DNA from: Pyxicephalus adspersus
Taxonomy: Eukaryota > Chordata > Amphibia > Anura > Pyxicephalidae
Reading direction: 5' to 3'
Assembly: GCF_032062135.1 (NCBI RefSeq)
Contig: NC_092859.1
Location: forward strand, 49,724,710-49,788,709
Length of the DNA: 64,000 nt
Below are positions 1 through 9,775 of the stretch, one piece after another. Numbering within the stretch: the stretch's first letter is position 1; every line of letters begins with the position of its first letter. The position numbers were made by a program, and so were the translations under genes. A model generated the notes under the pieces. That model made no database searches and was not told where the DNA came from. It worked only from the letters and a program-made list of their open reading frames with translations.

Positions 1-930
1 ATTCCCACCTACCTATCCGCCGTATCACGTCCGGGCCCAGGCCCCATCGCGCAGCTTCCGTGGCCGCCCCTATCCTGAAGGAATGAGAGGAGAATTGAGC
101 CGCCGCCCGCCCTGTGGCCGACACGCATTTCTTAAAAATAGCACTAAACTGAAAACGTGTCAAAAAGGACCCATCCATATGCACAAAAAACGGACCATCA
201 CCCTGAGGCCGCGCCCTCAGATACTCACCCACCAGGCGACAGGGACACAATGCAGCCCCCTCCAATGCTCCCAATTCCAAGCGCACACCCCTTCCCGCCT
301 GATCCGTCTTAGATCGCCGAATCCAGACCAGCACCCTGCCTCTCCCTACGGTCACATCCGACAAAGCCAATCCCCCCGCTTGTACCCGGTTGGGACAAAC
401 CACCTCCCCACCCTCAGCGCTGCAAAAAAAGTAAGTACAAAAACTGTCCGAAATAGCAGCGTCTCATAACCAGTGTTACAAACATCCCCTAAACAGGTAT
501 ATAACTCACCCAGCATTTCCACTGACACCGGCCTCCTGGAATCCTTAACGCCACCCCTTTTTCTGTACCCGCGCAGCGCCTGCCGCACTAAAAAATCCTT
601 TGTGCCATCCGCCCAGCCCATCAGCTTGAACAAAAAGGCCAAAGCCGCCAGCTTTCTTCCCACAGTGTTCCCCGAGACCCCCCTCTGCAAATTACAAAGC
701 AAGAAAAACAACACAGTTGCCGGACTCCCCTTCGGGTCCAACCCGTCTCCTTCATTTTGCAAAAACACAAACCACTCCCTCCAGGTACCCACATACCCCT
801 TCCAGGTCCCTTCACAAACCGAGCGTTGAATTAAACCTGCTAGGACCCCAAGGCCACCATCCACAGCGCTTCCGGGCAAGGGGTTCCCACCTCTTCGGCT
901 TCTGGTGCTGCTTCCCGAAATCGCGCCCAC
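1..930 (-). pseudogene. tyrosine recombinase of the DIRS/Ngaro element, frame-broken and 3' truncated by the window
   Basis: The first open segment (930 to 352) encodes 192 residues with an N-terminal SAM-like core-binding region (about residues 30-130), then the start of the catalytic domain with FFAALRVG, whose Arg173 matches the first catalytic Arg of the family. In the 404-410 C-run (G-run on the coding strand) the frame shifts by one base; homologous sequence continues in another frame (EVVCPN...IRRSKTDQ). A stop near 143-148 forces a second frame change. The third segment carries SHSFRIGAAT, the HxxR motif (bases 74-85), then IGRW at bases 5-16. The nucleophilic Tyr is expected just beyond base 1. 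The start codon overlaps the reverse transcriptase ORF by 91 bases. The breaks may be real decay or, for the homopolymer, an assembly error. Confidence 0.85.
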
Positions 931-2633
931 TGAAACCGAGAAAGTGAGTCAGCAATCACATTGTCACAACCTGGGACATGAACCGCCCGCACATAAACAT
1001 TCCGCTGCAGACACAATAACACCAAATGCTGTAATAAACAAATCACCGGCGGGGAAGACGCCGTGTTTTTATTAATCACCTCCACCACTCCCATGTTATC
1101 GCAGTGCAAACGTACCTTGCGGTTCTCCAGCCAACGCCCCCAAAGTTCCAACGCCACCACAATGGGAAAGAGTTCTAACAACACCAAATTCTTGCACCAA
1201 CCCCTCTCCCGCCAGGACTCATGCCACTCTCCCGCGCTCCACCTGCCACCAAAGTAAGCCCCATAGCCATGCGCACCAGACGCATCCGTTACCAGATCCA
1301 AAAAACCACTATCCACCATCGGCTCCATCCACAGTGACCGCCCATTGTAAGAGTCCAAAAAACGCCGCCATACTTGTAAATCCCCTTTTAATGCCTTCGT
1401 CAGCCGCACAAAATGCCCCGGCTGTCTAACCCCGGCCGTGGCCGCCGACAGCCTACGGCAAAAAATTCTGCCCATGGGCATGATACGGCAAGCAAAATTG
1501 AGCTTCCCTAATAAGGACTGTAATTCCCGCAATTGCATTTTTTTTCTAGTGCAAGCCCTGGCCACCACACTCTTTAAATCTTCCAACTTATCCTCTGGAA
1601 GCCTGCATTCCATCTTCTCAGAATCAATGATAATACCCAAAAAACATATCGAGGACACCGGACCGACAGTCTTTTCTTTTGCCAAGGGAACCCCAAATTC
1701 CTCCGTCACATACTCCAGTGTGCCCAGCAAAGTCGGGCAAACCAACGACCCCTTAGGACCTACACACAAAAAATCGTCCAAGTAATGAATAATAGACTTC
1801 ATACCGGACACATCCCTCACCACCCACTCAATGAAAGTGCTGAAAATCTCAAACAACGAACAAGACAAGGAACAGCCCATCGGCAAGCATTTATCCACAA
1901 AAAACGACCCCCGCCACATGCAACCCAACAATGAAAAACTTTCCGGGTGTACCGGTAGCAAACGAAATGCTGACTCAATATCCGCCTTTGCCATTAAGCA
2001 TCCCTTACCCGCCTTTCGAACCAGATTAATTGCCACATCAAAAGAAGTATACACCACCCTACACCTATCCGGGTCAATGCCGTCATTGACTGACCCCCCT
2101 TTTGGGTAAGACAAATGATGGATCATGCGGAATTGGTGAGGCTCCCGCTTTGGCACAACTCCTAGCGGAGACACCACCAAGTTGACCAAAGGCGGCTCCT
2201 CAAACGGTCCCGCCATTCTACCCAATGCCACCTCCTTGGCCAATTTGGCGTCCACCACCCCGGGATTCGATAAGGCCGACCTCAAATTACCCGAACACCT
2301 GGGAACTGAAACTAAATCACAAGGAATCCTAAACCCCCCCAAAAACCCCTCTTCCAACAAAGCAGCCGCACCCCTGTCAGGATACCTACCTAGGAAACGC
2401 CGCATGCTTGCCAGCTTCACCGGAGTCATCCCTTTTTCCCGGAGACTCAGCGGGACGATGCTTACCTTTGGACAAACATCTGGCCCCTGCGTGCATTCCC
2501 CCACAGAAGGAGCACTCATGCTTAAATCGACAGCTGGACCCAAAACGGCAAGTGCCCTCGTTGAACAGCCAGCAGAGCCCACGACGCTTTCCTGCCAAGG
2601 GGCCCGCGGCTCCTGGGCCCCCGGCAACTCCAA
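840..2633 (-). CDS. reverse transcriptase/RNase H polyprotein of the DIRS/Ngaro element
   Basis: The 597-residue open frame has no internal stop. Residues 150-290 hold the RT fingers and palm: VVPKREPHQFRMIHHLSYPK, the motif A segment AKADIESAFRLLPVHP (Asp218), PMGCSLSC, and the active-site YLDD at 284-287. FLGIIID follows at 331-337. RNase H covers about 445-565, with TDASG (Asp450), LLELFPIVVALELWG (Glu487), HCDN (Asp512) and NVIADSLSRFQW (Asp562) as the expected acidic residues. The enzyme would copy element RNA into DNA and degrade the RNA strand. Its N-terminal 80 or so residues overlap the gag frame (2386-2633) and look unconserved, so the real start may lie further downstream or be reached by frameshifting. 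All key catalytic residues seem intact. I recognise the family from motifs only. Confidence 0.92.
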   Translation of the reverse strand: MELPGAQEPRAPWQESVVGSAGCSTRALAVLGPAVDLSMSAPSVGECTQGPDVCPKVSIVPLSLREKGMTPVKLASMRRFLGRYPDRGAAALLEEGFLGGFRIPCDLVSVPRCSGNLRSALSNPGVVDAKLAKEVALGRMAGPFEEPPLVNLVVSPLGVVPKREPHQFRMIHHLSYPKGGSVNDGIDPDRCRVVYTSFDVAINLVRKAGKGCLMAKADIESAFRLLPVHPESFSLLGCMWRGSFFVDKCLPMGCSLSCSLFEIFSTFIEWVVRDVSGMKSIIHYLDDFLCVGPKGSLVCPTLLGTLEYVTEEFGVPLAKEKTVGPVSSICFLGIIIDSEKMECRLPEDKLEDLKSVVARACTRKKMQLRELQSLLGKLNFACRIMPMGRIFCRRLSAATAGVRQPGHFVRLTKALKGDLQVWRRFLDSYNGRSLWMEPMVDSGFLDLVTDASGAHGYGAYFGGRWSAGEWHESWRERGWCKNLVLLELFPIVVALELWGRWLENRKVRLHCDNMGVVEVINKNTASSPPVICLLQHLVLLCLQRNVYVRAVHVPGCDNVIADSLSRFQWARFREAAPEAEEVGTPCPEALWMVALGS

Positions 2634-4434
2634 GAAACGACGGCGTCCCCAACCGCGCAGAAGTCATGAGCCGCATCCACAAGCTGATGTCGCGATGGTC
2701 CCATCGCATCCCCGGTCGCAAGGCTTTTCTCTGACGAAATTGCTCGTCATATCTAAGCCATGCCACCCCGCCATAAACCCGGTGTGCCTCACTAATAGCA
2801 TCCAAGTAACAAAACAAAGCCGAGCAATGCTCAGGTGCCCGCTCACCCACAATGCTTGCCAAAATCGCAAAAGCTTGTAGCCAATTTTGGAAAGTTCGTG
2901 GGATGTGACGCCAGAAACCTTTTTCCTCCCCAGGCCTCCTGCCCTCCCCCACTTTCACATCGCGACCGCCAAAACGCTCGACCGGCAACAGTGAAAAGAT
3001 TTCCACATACTCACCTTTCCAAATTTTCTCCCGCACCTCCTGCAGTAAGTGCGCCCCCAAAGGACCCTCAAAACAGACGTACACTTCCCCTTTTGCCCCA
3101 TCTGTCACGCCCGGGCCCCCCAACTCACCTCCATCCGCTTTGCGACCGTCAGCGTCCGCCGTCCCTCCAGAAACACCCGACTGCGGAGTGGCCGACCCCC
3201 TCCCACCCACGGAAGACACCGGTGCCCCTGCTGGACTCAAGGGACCTTGCACACCCCCGGGGATCGAACCCACCGGAGACTCCCCCCTCCCAGACACCAG
3301 CAGACCCCCACCCTCTTCCCCACCAAACTGACACAATAATTGTCGTAGACCCCGCAACAATTCCCCCGCCCCTCCCCTTCCCCCACCAGCATTACCATTA
3401 GCCCCGCTGCCATCCCCATCCCCCAAGCTCAATTCCGCCACCGGACTCTGCCCCAACCCCTTTGCCAGAGCATCCCCTTTTTGCATACCCACCCCACTCA
3501 CCCCACCCTCCCCCAACCCTGCATCCTCAACAGCATGAATATTCCCACAGTCCCCCCCCTTAGCAAACAGGCCCCCCGACCCCCCTGCACAAAATTCCCA
3601 ACCACCCCCGCCATGCTCCCACACAGCCCGGTACTCACCAGGCTGCCGGCCGTGACTGGGCCCCTCAGCCGCCGCCTCCTTCGCCTGCCCGGGGTCCGCG
3701 ATCAGCTCCGGATCCGATAATTCCCCCTCAGACAGGTCTTCATTCACGGCCATCGCGCGGCCGGCTTCTTCACCCGCTTCCGGGCGCCGGCCAGACTCGT
3801 CACTTCCTGTCGCCGACCGGAACCCGGAAGTACCACTCGCTCTCCGCCCAGACGTCACTTCCGGAAGGCCCCGTCCGTGGATCCCGGGGACGGAGCCCGA
3901 TCCTGCCACCCGGACACCGCTGCCTCGTCTCACCATGCCAGTCACCGACCGCCTTCCTGCCTCCGGAGCCCCGACCGCCATCTCCGCCCGGACCGGCTCC
4001 GCTGGTCTGGATCCATGGCCTTCCCGTTGGGCAGCCGCCGTGACGGTAAGTCCCTCTGCGGCTCCGGGCCCGCCACTTCTGGACATCCGCCGCGCAGACC
4101 GCCCCCGGTGGGCAAGGGGCACACTCCGGTCTGCGGAAGGGTCCCGCCTACGAGGAGGATTCCTCCCACGACCCCCAGCAGCTCCACTGACAATCTTCCG
4201 GCCGGGGGACGATGGAGGGTCCCGGGTGGGGCTCCTAGAGCGGCGCTGGACCCTGCCTTGGGGGCTCGGACTCCACCGCTCTGGCGGCCTAGACCGCCGA
4301 GCGCGCCCCACAGGTGACTGCAAAGCCCCTGCAGGCTCACTGACCCCCTCCACCATTGAGGCTACTTGAGCCTCCAGCCAGGCCACGCCGTTCCGTTCAG
4401 CCGCGGCCCTAAGGCGATCCATCAGAGCTTCCAT
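2386..4434 (-). CDS. gag-like nucleocapsid protein of the DIRS/Ngaro element
   Basis: The 682-residue open frame starts at an ATG 136 bases inside the presumed element end and is uninterrupted. Residues 1-470 are low-complexity, rich in Arg, Gly, Pro, Ser and Glu. Residues 475-615 form a more globular region with several Trp and aromatic residues, as in the capsid-like part of DIRS-order gag proteins. The C terminus has two metal-binding motifs: a CCCH finger (Cys621, Cys629, Cys635, His639; spacing 7-5-3) followed directly by a CCHC-like knuckle (Cys641, Cys644, His648, Cys653). This tandem arrangement is characteristic of DIRS/Ngaro gag and suggests RNA binding and packaging. The end overlaps the RT frame by 248 bases. 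The N-terminal half may be less reliable as protein, because GC-rich DNA keeps frames open by chance. Confidence 0.78.
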   Translation of the reverse strand: MEALMDRLRAAAERNGVAWLEAQVASMVEGVSEPAGALQSPVGRARRSRPPERWSPSPQGRVQRRSRSPTRDPPSSPGRKIVSGAAGGRGRNPPRRRDPSADRSVPLAHRGRSARRMSRSGGPGAAEGLTVTAAAQREGHGSRPAEPVRAEMAVGAPEAGRRSVTGMVRRGSGVRVAGSGSVPGIHGRGLPEVTSGRRASGTSGFRSATGSDESGRRPEAGEEAGRAMAVNEDLSEGELSDPELIADPGQAKEAAAEGPSHGRQPGEYRAVWEHGGGGWEFCAGGSGGLFAKGGDCGNIHAVEDAGLGEGGVSGVGMQKGDALAKGLGQSPVAELSLGDGDGSGANGNAGGGRGGAGELLRGLRQLLCQFGGEEGGGLLVSGRGESPVGSIPGGVQGPLSPAGAPVSSVGGRGSATPQSGVSGGTADADGRKADGGELGGPGVTDGAKGEVYVCFEGPLGAHLLQEVREKIWKGEYVEIFSLLPVERFGGRDVKVGEGRRPGEEKGFWRHIPRTFQNWLQAFAILASIVGERAPEHCSALFCYLDAISEAHRVYGGVAWLRYDEQFRQRKALRPGMRWDHRDISLWMRLMTSARLGTPSFLGVAGGPGAAGPLAGKRRGLCWLFNEGTCRFGSSCRFKHECSFCGGMHAGARCLSKGKHRPAESPGKRDDSGEAGKHAAFPR

Positions 4435-4575
4435 GGTGTTTGCTTACTCTGTCAAATGTCCCGTCCCACCCCCCTGTGCCCCCCTTTTAAGTATGCCCAT
4501 AAATATATTAACCCTTTGCTATCCTGGCTTCCCCCCTTACCCTGTCATGTGGCCCTCCACTTAAATTAGTTCCAG
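4435..4575 (-). other. 5' leader or terminal-repeat part of the DIRS-type element
   Basis: About 140 pyrimidine-rich bases (plus strand) lie between the gag ATG and ordinary AT-rich flank. An AT-rich box (aaatatatta, 4501-4510) lies about 70 bases upstream of the ATG and could be TATA-like. No repeat partner is visible because the other end of the element is outside the window. Confidence 0.3.
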
Positions 4576-7500
4576 GCCAACTTATGGTTCGTAAAGTGAA
4601 AGGAGTAGGTGTGTTTTATAATAACTTTCTGAACAAAATATATGTATCCAAATTATTGAAACACCTTCCTTTATTATTCACACAGATTGGAACACTAAAA
4701 TCATCAATCAGTGGATTCATATCCAGTGGCCAATGGAGAGTCACACTGTGGACACCTGTGTGTCAGCTAGGAAAAGATCAGATAGCATCTATCATTTTTA
4801 TTTTATATGTTTGCTGGAGGTCAATACTACCATGTCGTAATGGCAGTGAAATCGGTGTGCGATGTCTTTCAGGATTCCTGGTATTTGCTATCAAATTAAA
4901 TTCTTCAGTTATACCGATTTGCTCCCACAATATGTCTTGCTAGGTTTCTATTCGCACCTTTTTTTATTTTACAGTTCTTTTTTTACCCTCACTTAAGTTG
5001 AAATACATACCCTGACACACCAACTATTTAGGTTTGCATTCCCAAACCAACAAGTCAACAAGCATGTGTTACCTCCCGTCTCAACCAAATGATATCGATA
5101 TGAACTCTATGTACGTGAGTAGGTAACCGATACAAAAAAACCTGAGCACATTCTAATAGCCTGTTCCCCTAAAAAGCCAATAAAAGAAGGCAGAGAGGGA
5201 TTACTTGGATTTTACTCCACTGAGATTCATTTTTTTAGTAAAGAACCTGGAAAAGAAAAAAAAAGAAGTTAAAAAATGTATATTCTTTTTTTCTCTTTCT
5301 TTCTTTCAGTGGGGTTGATTTCCTAAAGCATAGACTGTTCACATGGCAAAGTGAATTATCTCCTGGCAAAGGAATTTTCACTTAGCTTAGTAAACTAGGT
5401 TGAGTTCTACTAGCTTCAACCATCCTATAATGTGGGGGAAAATATCAGTTTTCTGTAGAAGTTTTTGCACTTTTTTGGGTATTCTTTGCAGTGATCTCTC
5501 AACACATTTACTAAGCAAAGGTAATTTTTTTAGGGCCCAAACTTGTTCCTGTTCAACTGGTATGTTTGTGTTCAGACCCAGAAACATAGTCATCTAACTA
5601 AAAAAATCAGATGGGATATTGCTCCAGAATCTATGAAAACACTGCAATATCATATTTAGATGTATAGACTTTGAAAGCATGAATTTACACTTTAGCAATC
5701 TACTCCAGTGTGCTAAGACATTTGCACATAATATGTACTTGTATTGTGGTGTGCTGCAAAGCAGTAAAATGCATTGGTAGCCATTCTCAATGCACAGGAT
5801 ATAGGGCAGGTGTATTTTATTGCAAATGATCTCAAGTATGAATGGGCATCAATGTATGTGCGTATGCATTGTAGTCATTTGCAACTTTTGATAAAAAATG
5901 TGTTTTATAATGAATACCCTTTCAATTAATATAGTCAAAGCATGTTGTTGCTTTGTTGGTGAAAATAAGCAAAATTACAGAAATTATAGTCAACTTTAGG
6001 TGGTGAAAGTGGGGAGACATAGCATTACAGACTAAAGCTCACTTTCAGACATGTTTCATAATCCACAGCTGCAGCTGAACTTCGATATTGAAATAAGTTC
6101 TAAAGTCTTTTCAAGCAAAGTAAATGTAGATGACATAGTAACAGAAAAGTCAGTGTTAAAGTAAACGGTATAAAGCTAACAGGATAGAGAAGTGTGAAAT
6201 CAATGCAGAGGGACAGAGAATGCCTGCTAATGCTGGCCATTATTTAATACACATGCATTGTAGACCATTTGACTCTGGCCCTATTCAGATGGTCAGCTGG
6301 AGCCTTTTCTAAATCTGAATGGACACGTATTTAGAAAACAGGGGGCTTCAGAAGAAAACACACATGTAGCCACAGATAAATAGATAGTATGTTATAGAAA
6401 GTAAACCATGTACAAATGAATGTTCATTGCTGCAAACAGTTTTAAAGCAGCAATTTTATTTTAGTAGTTTTAGTATTCTCAGTCTTCAAATGTTTAGCTT
6501 TGCTGTTTTTTCAAACATTCCAATTTAAATAATGGTAAAATTGAGGTTAAATTAAGGTTTTACTTAAAAGAAAAGTGCATTTTAATGAAAATAATACATC
6601 ATAGTTACATGTGACTTATAAAGCTTCACACAGCTTCTCTTCAATAATCTTCCAGAACCAGGGGTGGCCCTAGGGAGGTGCAAAGTGTGCCACTGCATAA
6701 GGGCCCTAGACCATCCCCACCCAATAGGGGTCCCAAAGTTAGTTCTGAATAGTGGCCTGACATTGGCTACCTCTGCCACTGTCCAGACCTACATGGCTCT
6801 GTCTGCAATCGGTAAATAATTGTGCATCACCCACTGTGTATGCGTATTATTTTTTTTTTGCATTTATATAGCACTAACATAATATGCAGCAATGTACATG
6901 AAATACTTACCTCAAACTTTTTTCAATATACTGTACAAGCCACTGATGAGTTGGTAAGATGCAGAAAAACAATGTCAAAGGAATTTAAATGGCGAATGCA
7001 TAGATGTACAATATACTGTAAATGCAAAAAAGAAAATGTAGATTTTACAAAAAATGGTGCTCTTGTTGGCAATTAATACTAAATTACTCACATTGCCACA
7101 GATTGCTAGAAATCATTGATTTCCTGTACATACTGGAAATTAAACCAGGATAAGAGAGCAACAGGATAATTTCAAAAGTTGTTTTTAATATTTTAAAATC
7201 TACAACTTTCATTAAAAAAAATACCTATTGAACCTTCTATTAAGGTCCATTTTAGGACACATCTGTGTCAACTGTGTCAACTGACAACTGTTCTCCAACC
7301 ATGCTTCTGTGTTGTTCCTATTTTTAAAGGTTAAGATTACACGCAATTAGGTACCATTGCTCAAGGTCAAAAGTTGTCATCAACTATTAGGAAGCCAGTT
7401 CAGAGAAATGATGTACAGTGCTAGAGTCAATAATATAGCATGTAGGCAGGAAGTAAATAAAGGTACTGGAGCAGATTAACAGTGTTGATTTACAAAGATT

Positions 7501-8559
7501 TTAAAAAAGGCAATAGGTAATCAGTTTGGGTTTGGACCTACACAAAGCCATAGATAAGGGCAATGTTTGGGTGTATAATTTTTTTTATCTGTGGATAATC
7601 TGTCCTCCCTATCCCTTTAGGATCTGTGGCTGCCCTGCAGTGACATTGCCAAGCCAGCTAACATTCGGGTAATCCATTATTCTTCTGGTACCAATTTAAC
7701 TGCCTTCACTTTTAAAATTGTGCTGTTACTTGCAGCAGTTAAAACATTAAAACAAACTAATAGCTACAATTGTGGACTTAGGTTTGTTTGCTTTTTATGT
7801 TATAACTATATGCTGAATTACACATGTAGATATATAAAGCAAAAGCGCCCTCTTATAATATCCTAAAATATCTTCAGACCAGCTTGTAAAAATCTAGTGC
7901 TGGCTGCCTGTGCTTGCACAATATCATTCTATAGACTTAAATAGGGGGTATACATTTGGCAGAAGAAGCCCTAAGTCTATGGGATGTTAGTGTGCAGGTA
8001 GCCCAAATCTATCTTTTGCTGGCTGTAGACATTTCAGGAGGCTCCAGCTGCCCGATAAGTTTGACGTGCTTACCGGCGGTCAGCATATACTCCAAGTTTC
8101 CTCCCCTCCAGTTCCAGAGCTCACCTTGCTCCAACTTGAGCCTGGACTGGCATGGAAGCACCTATTTATAATTGTAGGTATCTTGTTGTTTTATAAGCAC
8201 ATGGAAGTGCAAAAGTATTATATTGTTGATGTCCACTAATGTCTACACATTTGTTGTCACAGAGGATGGCGGTTCTACTTACAATTTAAGTGCAAGTCCG
8301 TTTATGGATGGAATCATATGATTGAATCTAGTTTTTGGAGATAATTATTTATTATCACTGCATAATGGAGTGAGTATTACCAATAATATCTGGAGAAGTA
8401 CTGAATATCGTTGAGGAGAACATATATGGGACACCCCCATCTCTGTGTGTTGTGATTTTAATTCTGCTTTTTGCCTACCTTCATACCAAGAGAGTAGGCA
8501 TACCGGTGAATGTAACAACTTTTGTGTTGATACACCTACTAGCTGTACCAATTACATCC
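4576..8559. other. AT-rich sequence without recognised genes
   Basis: There is no ORF above about 120 codons and no motif I recognise as coding. A purine-only run (5247-5270) stands next to a pyrimidine-only run ending in CAG (5284-5310). Positions 6657-6785 are unusually GC-rich (CCAGGGGTGGCCCTAGGGAG) and may be an end of an old DNA transposon. The rest shows nothing notable. Confidence 0.6.
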
Positions 8560-8593
8560 CTGAGGAAGGGGACACAGTCTGCAAAATGCGTCC
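8560..8593 (+). other. CTGARGAA-hairpin-GCRAAATGCGT motif, copy D
   Basis: CTGAGGAA, then GGGGAC-ACA-GTCTGC (able to pair with wobbles), then AAAATGCGTC. It aligns with the motifs at 31422, 30505 (minus) and 49397. The GAAA element is AAAA here. Confidence 0.45.
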
Positions 8594-9594
8594 AATGATC
8601 TCATCATATGTAATGTGTACAATGTATCCAGCCCATGTATGCTAACAATGTTGAATAACTATTTCTGAAACTTGGTAAAAGGGAAGAGGCATGTATCTTT
8701 TTTAACTGCTGTTTCTTGATAAAGAAAATAAAAGCTATGTGATAACTTTTTATAAATCCACTGCCGTTAAAGTCCCGTATTTTTCTTGTTCTTGTATTCT
8801 TCAATGTATATTTGGGATGTTGGCAGGATTACAAATGTTAATAGACCAGACAATAATAATGATGTCCATTAATGACATTCCAGGCTATTCTTTCATTTAC
8901 TATACTATAAAATTGAAATGAAATGGACGGTATTTAGCAAATGTGAATACACATTACGTTAGCGAAATTGAGATAGTGTTAATAATGCTTCTTACAACAC
9001 AGCTCGTCTATAAATTTTACCAGACTGGCTTCCTATTCTGAATTTTCCAATTCCAATTCATATTCTGATTTTTTTATTTACTTTACAGCTTCCTGCAGGT
9101 CCAGATTCTTCATGTCTTGCCTTTGGGCAGATTCTGATGATGTAACTCCAGTGTGCACTCGCAGAAGTTTCATCTTCTTGGTACATGGCTCCATATTAGG
9201 CATCCTAAAGTAATGTACACTTACGAAATACTTGGTACACGAAAAGGAAGAAAAGGGCATTTATCAGACTGTTCATTTTAAGTATAAACGAACCTACCTA
9301 AACTACTGTTACTGCAAGTTATTACGACAAATGCTCTGTGCAGATATACTAGCTGTAAAAAAAATATATTCACTAGAGACCTTGCCAGTTTGCAGTTGTC
9401 ACCCATTTTTTCACTACATTTTTATGTAGCACAAATGTAATAAATATTTAGTAAGCAATATCATTACTTATTTAATGTATTATTTATGTGTATTTTTCAT
9501 TTTACTATTTCTGGCTTGGAACTAAAAATTTTTGAAAAATGTATCCTTAAACAGGTTTTTTGACTTAGGCCACATTTGTTGCTTAGAGCCTGAA

Positions 9595-9775
9595 AAGTTT
9601 CAATGCTCCAGTAGCTGCAGAAATGCTTCAGCTGCTCATCAATGCCTTTAGAGCTCAGATAGCCCCTTCAATTGCTTTAATGCTCCAATAATTGTTTTGT
9701 TAGCCTTAATGCTCCAATACACACTTGAATGGTCTAATAGCTGTTTCGATAGCTACGCTGATAACTTCAAGCCAT
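9595..9775. repeat. degenerate tandem repeat, about 20-26 base unit
   Basis: Variants of AATGCTCCAATAGCTGCTTC recur about seven times with substitutions and length changes. No coding potential. It looks like an old minisatellite. Confidence 0.5.

Larger units (their letters stand above)
1..4570 (-). mobile_element. DIRS/Ngaro-type tyrosine-recombinase retrotransposon, cut by the left window edge
   Basis: Three overlapping minus-strand reading frames occur in the order gag-like, reverse transcriptase/RNase H, tyrosine recombinase. This is the layout of DIRS-order retrotransposons, which integrate through a recombinase and not a DDE integrase. The block is clearly richer in G+C and CpG than the rest of the window, consistent with a fairly young insertion. 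No Dam-type methyltransferase domain is seen between RNase H and recombinase, which leans towards Ngaro-like over classic DIRS1; this is inference. The 3' terminal repeat lies outside the window, so the repeat structure (inverted versus split direct) cannot be tested. The right boundary near 4570 is set only by the change in base composition. Confidence 0.88.

Noticed and set aside
83..469. 128-codon plus-strand open frame
   Set aside because: Lies antisense to the recombinase; low-complexity composition; no motif.
2182..4369. Several long plus-strand open frames
   Set aside because: Antisense shadows of the GC-rich gag and RT frames, with no recognisable protein.
5281..5312. Splice acceptor starting an exon at 5311
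   Set aside because: The polypyrimidine tract and CAG look good, but no open frame with recognisable protein follows.
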